A stretch of 8,158 nucleotides of DNA from an uncultured Eubacterium sp. (GTDB lineage Bacteria > Bacillota > Clostridia > Eubacteriales > Eubacteriaceae), in assembly GCA_902784045.1 (NCBI GenBank), contig CACZTE010000040.1:1-8158 (forward strand). Direction: 5' to 3'. The stretch's first letter is position 1. The number at the start of each line of letters is the position of its first letter. The notes under the pieces are model-generated. The model had not been told where the DNA came from. It searched no databases and saw only the letters and a list, made by a program, of their open reading frames with translations. This document shows, one piece after another, positions 5,763-8,158 of this stretch. Both the position numbers and the translations under genes were made by a program.

Positions 5763-7493
5763 ATGAAAAAAACAGGAATCAATGCATCGCCCGGTATTGC
5801 CATCGCCAAAGCTTTTGTCTATGTCAAAAGAGAGCTTGATGTCACTGAACGGGTCATCGAAAATATCGCAGACGAAAAAAACCGCTTTGAAGCTGCTGTA
5901 GAACTAAGCCGCGTTCAGCTCGGCGCCATCCACGATAAAGCCGTTGCCGAACTCGGTGAAGAAGAAGCGGCTATTTTCGAAGCGCACGCCATGTTTCTCG
6001 ATGATCCCGAATTTGTCGGCACCATCGGAAACGAAATCGACGGCGGAATCAACGCCGAATCCGCGACGCAAAAAACCATCGATACGTTTTACGCCATGTT
6101 TGATGCCATGGATGACCCCTACTTTAAAGGCCGCGCCGCCGATATCAAAGACGTCGGCACCCGTATCCTTCACAATCTTTTGGGCGTCGCCATGGTCGAT
6201 ATTTCAAATCTCGATGAAGACACCATTATCCTGGCCGAAGATTTGGCGCCGTCGGACACAGCAACCATGGACAAAGCTCATGTGAAAGGCTTTGCCACCG
6301 ACATCGGAAGCCGCACCTCTCATACCGCCATCATGGCGCGCAGTCTGGAAATTCCCGCCGTCCTCGGTTTAGACGATATCACAACGTCGGTCAAAGATGG
6401 CGACACCATCATCGTTGACGGCAGCGAAGGCGTGGTCATTGTGGATCCCACCAACGCGGAAATCGCTGAATACAAAGCCAAAAAAGAAGCCTATGAGGCT
6501 TACCGCGCGGAGCTGGCAGGGCTCAAGGATCAACCTGCCGAAACCATCGACGGCCACCGCGTGGAAATCGTCGGCAACATCGGCAGCCCCGCGGATGTGG
6601 AAGGTGTTCTCGATAACGGCGGTGAAGGCGTCGGGCTTTACCGCACCGAATTCCTCTATATGAATTCGGAAGTTATGCCCGATGAGGAAAAACAATTCGC
6701 CGCGTATAAAACCGTCATCGAATCTTTCAAAGACGGCGCGGTCATCATCCGAACCCTCGATATCGGCGGAGACAAAAAACTGCCCTATCTTCCGCTGGAA
6801 GAAGAGCTCAATCCTTTTCTTGGTCTTCGGGCCGTGCGTCTGTGCTTCCAAAAGGAAGATCTGTTCAAAACACAGCTTCGCGCCATTCTCCGCGCTTCTG
6901 TTTTCGGCAAAGCCCGTATCATGTTCCCGATGGTGGGAAACGTCGATGAAGTCAAACAGGCCAAAGCTTTGGTTAAAGCCTGCATGGCCGAGCTTGACGC
7001 CGAAAGCAAAGCCTATGACAAAGACATTGAGATCGGCGTGATGATCGAGATTCCCTCCGCTGCCATCACAGCCGACATCATTGCCGAAGAAGCGGCGTTT
7101 TTCTCCATTGGTACCAACGATCTTTGCCAATATACGCTTGCCGTTGACCGGATGAATCAAAACGTTTCTTATCTCTATGATCCGCTGCATCCGGCCATCC
7201 TCCGTCTGGTCAAAAACGTCATTGACGCTTCCAACGCCAAAGAAAGCTGTTTTACCGGCATGTGCGGTGAAATGGCCGGCGATCCCTACGCCACCCTCAT
7301 TCTCCTCGGCATGGGTATGCACGAATTCTCCATGAGTGCCTCATCCATTCCGCAAATCAAAAAAATCATCCGTTCCGTCACCTTCGAACAAGCCAAAGCC
7401 ATTGCCGACGAAGCGCTGTCCATGACAAACAGCACCGATATCCGAAGCATGATCACGGCAAAAATGGACGAAATGGGTATCAAACTACTCTAA
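5763..7493 (+). CDS. ptsI: PTS Enzyme I (phosphoenolpyruvate-protein phosphotransferase)
   Basis: A 576-residue cytoplasmic enzyme, full family length. It takes phosphate from phosphoenolpyruvate on an active-site histidine and passes it to HPr, the first step of sugar uptake by the PTS. The N-terminal HPr-binding and phosphohistidine part spans about 1-225, with the active His187 in GSRTSHTAIMARSLEIPAV. The C-terminal PEP-binding barrel (about 260-576) shows EGVGLYRTEF, the DIGGDK loop, the SIGTNDLCQYTLAVDRMN signature (448-465) and the catalytic Cys501 in GMCGEMAGD. All key residues are present; Cys455 in the TNDL-x-QYT stretch sits where Ile or Thr is more common. GAGAGGAG lies six bases before the ATG. 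HPr follows 61 bases downstream and is its direct phosphate acceptor. No sugar-specific EII genes are in the window. Confidence 0.97.
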   Translation: MKKTGINASPGIAIAKAFVYVKRELDVTERVIENIADEKNRFEAAVELSRVQLGAIHDKAVAELGEEEAAIFEAHAMFLDDPEFVGTIGNEIDGGINAESATQKTIDTFYAMFDAMDDPYFKGRAADIKDVGTRILHNLLGVAMVDISNLDEDTIILAEDLAPSDTATMDKAHVKGFATDIGSRTSHTAIMARSLEIPAVLGLDDITTSVKDGDTIIVDGSEGVVIVDPTNAEIAEYKAKKEAYEAYRAELAGLKDQPAETIDGHRVEIVGNIGSPADVEGVLDNGGEGVGLYRTEFLYMNSEVMPDEEKQFAAYKTVIESFKDGAVIIRTLDIGGDKKLPYLPLEEELNPFLGLRAVRLCFQKEDLFKTQLRAILRASVFGKARIMFPMVGNVDEVKQAKALVKACMAELDAESKAYDKDIEIGVMIEIPSAAITADIIAEEAAFFSIGTNDLCQYTLAVDRMNQNVSYLYDPLHPAILRLVKNVIDASNAKESCFTGMCGEMAGDPYATLILLGMGMHEFSMSASSIPQIKKIIRSVTFEQAKAIADEALSMTNSTDIRSMITAKMDEMGIKLL

Positions 7494-7500
7494 TCCAATT

Positions 7501-7516
7501 GGGAAATCAGTTTCCC
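7501..7516 (+). other. Intercistronic hairpin between ptsI and ptsH
   Basis: GGGAAA (7501-7506), a four-base loop TCAG, and TTTCCC (7511-7516) form a perfect short stem beginning seven bases after the ptsI stop codon. It is followed by GTATTATC, not a proper T-tract, so it is at most a leaky terminator or an RNA-stabilising or processing hairpin in a shared transcript. Confidence 0.45.
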
Positions 7517-7554
7517 GTATTATCAAAAACACAAGACAAACCGAGAGGAAAACC

Positions 7555-7827
7555 ATGCTTCAAAGAGAAATCAAAGTCATTAACAAAAGCGGCCTGCACG
7601 CCAGACCCGCATCTTCTTTTGTCGCAGAAGCCGGCAGCTATGAAAGCAATATTTATATTCTCAAAAATGACGACCGCATCAATGCCAAGAGCATTATGGG
7701 CGTGATGTCAGCGGGCATCACCCAGGGAACCACCATTATTCTGGAAGCTGACGGGCCCGACGAAACAAAAGCCCTGGACGCTTTGACCGCTTTAATCAAC
7801 AGCGGTTTCGGAGAATCCACTCTTTAA
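7555..7827 (+). CDS. ptsH: PTS phosphocarrier protein HPr
   Basis: A 90-residue HPr, the small cytoplasmic carrier that takes phosphate from Enzyme I at His15 and hands it to the sugar-specific EIIA domains. The active site SGLHARPAS (12-20) is intact. The regulatory site KSIMGVM places a serine at exactly position 46, the residue phosphorylated by HPr kinase/phosphorylase in Bacillota to drive CcpA-dependent carbon catabolite control; this suggests that regulation exists here, though HprK and CcpA are not in the window. AGAGGA lies six bases before the ATG. Placed directly after ptsI, it likely belongs to the same transcript, with the intervening hairpin possibly adjusting relative amounts. 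No clear intrinsic terminator follows it. Confidence 0.96.
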   Translation: MLQREIKVINKSGLHARPASSFVAEAGSYESNIYILKNDDRINAKSIMGVMSAGITQGTTIILEADGPDETKALDALTALINSGFGESTL

Positions 7828-7854
7828 TTTTTATCAAACAAATTTCAAATTATG

Positions 7855-7883
7855 TTACGCTTTTGTCAATAATATGTTATAAT
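7855..7883 (+). promoter_or_regulatory. Extended -10 promoter of the YtxH-family gene
   Basis: A perfect TATAAT (7878-7883) is preceded by TGT (7875-7877), matching TGnTATAAT. The sequence 17 bases upstream, TTACGC (7855-7860), is a poor -35, as is common for extended -10 promoters. The -10 is 39 bases before the ATG. Confidence 0.6.
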
Positions 7884-7908
7884 AAAGCATCAAAAAATAT
7901 TCTCAATA

Positions 7909-7914
7909 AGGAGG
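7909..7914 (+). promoter_or_regulatory. Ribosome binding site fixing the YtxH-family start
   Basis: AGGAGG lies eight bases before the ATG at 7923. A closer ATG at 7918 is only three bases away and opens ATG-ATA-TGA, so it cannot start the protein. Confidence 0.75.
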
Positions 7915-7922
7915 AATATGAT

Positions 7923-8158
7923 ATGAGTTGTAAAAGCGGTATGAAAACTGTCTATTTTATCGGCGGTCTTTTTACAGGCGCTGTCGTTGGAGGCGCTTGC
8001 GCATTGCTGTTCGCCCCTAAATCCGGCGCAGAAACACGTCAAATAATTGCCAATTCCATCGGAGAATCTTTGGAAGATATCCGTGATCAGGCTTCAGAAT
8101 ATTATGAAGAAGTCCGTTCTCAATTTGATGATTTGACCGATTCCCTCACTGATCAAAT
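7923..8158 (+). CDS. YtxH-domain small membrane protein, partial
   Basis: The frame starts at 7923 and runs off the right edge after 78 full codons, so the C-terminus is missing. Residues about 11-30 (YFIGGLFTGAVVGGACALLF) are a glycine-rich membrane helix, followed at once by APKSGAETR (31-39), the hallmark of YtxH-family proteins. The remainder (about 40-78) is an acidic, amphipathic, probably coiled-coil helix. In Bacillota, YtxH-like proteins are small, single-pass, often stress-related proteins of unknown biochemical role; the present one is assigned by motif only. It has its own promoter and a strong ribosome binding site, so it is probably independent of the pts genes. Confidence 0.85.
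   Translation, partial: MSCKSGMKTVYFIGGLFTGAVVGGACALLFAPKSGAETRQIIANSIGESLEDIRDQASEYYEEVRSQFDDLTDSLTDQ

Noticed and set aside
6369..7322. Long open frame of 317 codons on the minus strand opposite ptsI
   Set aside because: It lies entirely antisense to a clear Enzyme I gene, has no recognisable domain, and is explained by the codon bias of ptsI.
7828..7862. Possible terminator after ptsH
   Set aside because: T-rich sequence is present, but I found no stable stem before it.

Overview
The window looks like an ordinary chromosomal stretch from a Bacillota bacterium, most likely of the clostridial or a related class. The support is: strong AGGAGG-type ribosome binding sites, sigma-A-like promoters with extended -10 elements, the gene order dnaX - ebfC (ybaB) - recR, an HPr protein with the regulatory Ser46 typical of Bacillota, and a YtxH-family protein. 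Base composition is mixed: coding regions are fairly GC-balanced and intergenic gaps are AT-rich. I cannot name a genus.

Left part (1-2347, all minus strand). A partial, unrecognised multi-pass membrane protein runs off the left edge. It lies downstream of a complete EamA/DMT-family transporter that starts at a TTG codon. Upstream of that is a protein with an N-terminal zinc ribbon, a long Ala/Glu/Pro/Lys repeat linker and a C-terminal TM2 membrane domain. The TM2 gene has its own extended -10 promoter and ends at an intrinsic terminator, and the -35 box of the candidate promoter for the transporter lies two bases past the T-tract of that terminator.

Middle part (2348-5691, plus strand). After a divergent intergenic region come dnaX (DNA polymerase III gamma/tau), ebfC/ybaB (nucleoid-associated protein) and recR (recombination repair). 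This is a widely conserved replication/repair cluster. ebfC and recR are one base apart and almost certainly co-transcribed. dnaX carries an unusually Gln/Ser-rich disordered linker of about 200 residues in which the pentamer CAATC recurs.

Right part (5692-8158, plus strand). ptsI (Enzyme I) and ptsH (HPr) form the general phosphoryl-transfer pair of the sugar PTS, in the order ptsI-ptsH, the reverse of the more common arrangement, with a small hairpin between them. The window ends inside a YtxH-domain small membrane protein driven by its own extended -10 promoter.

I see no mobile element, CRISPR array, tRNA, rRNA, phage gene or defence cassette, and no convincing sign of an undescribed system. 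The observations below are modest points about gene order, linker composition and translation or transcription signals.
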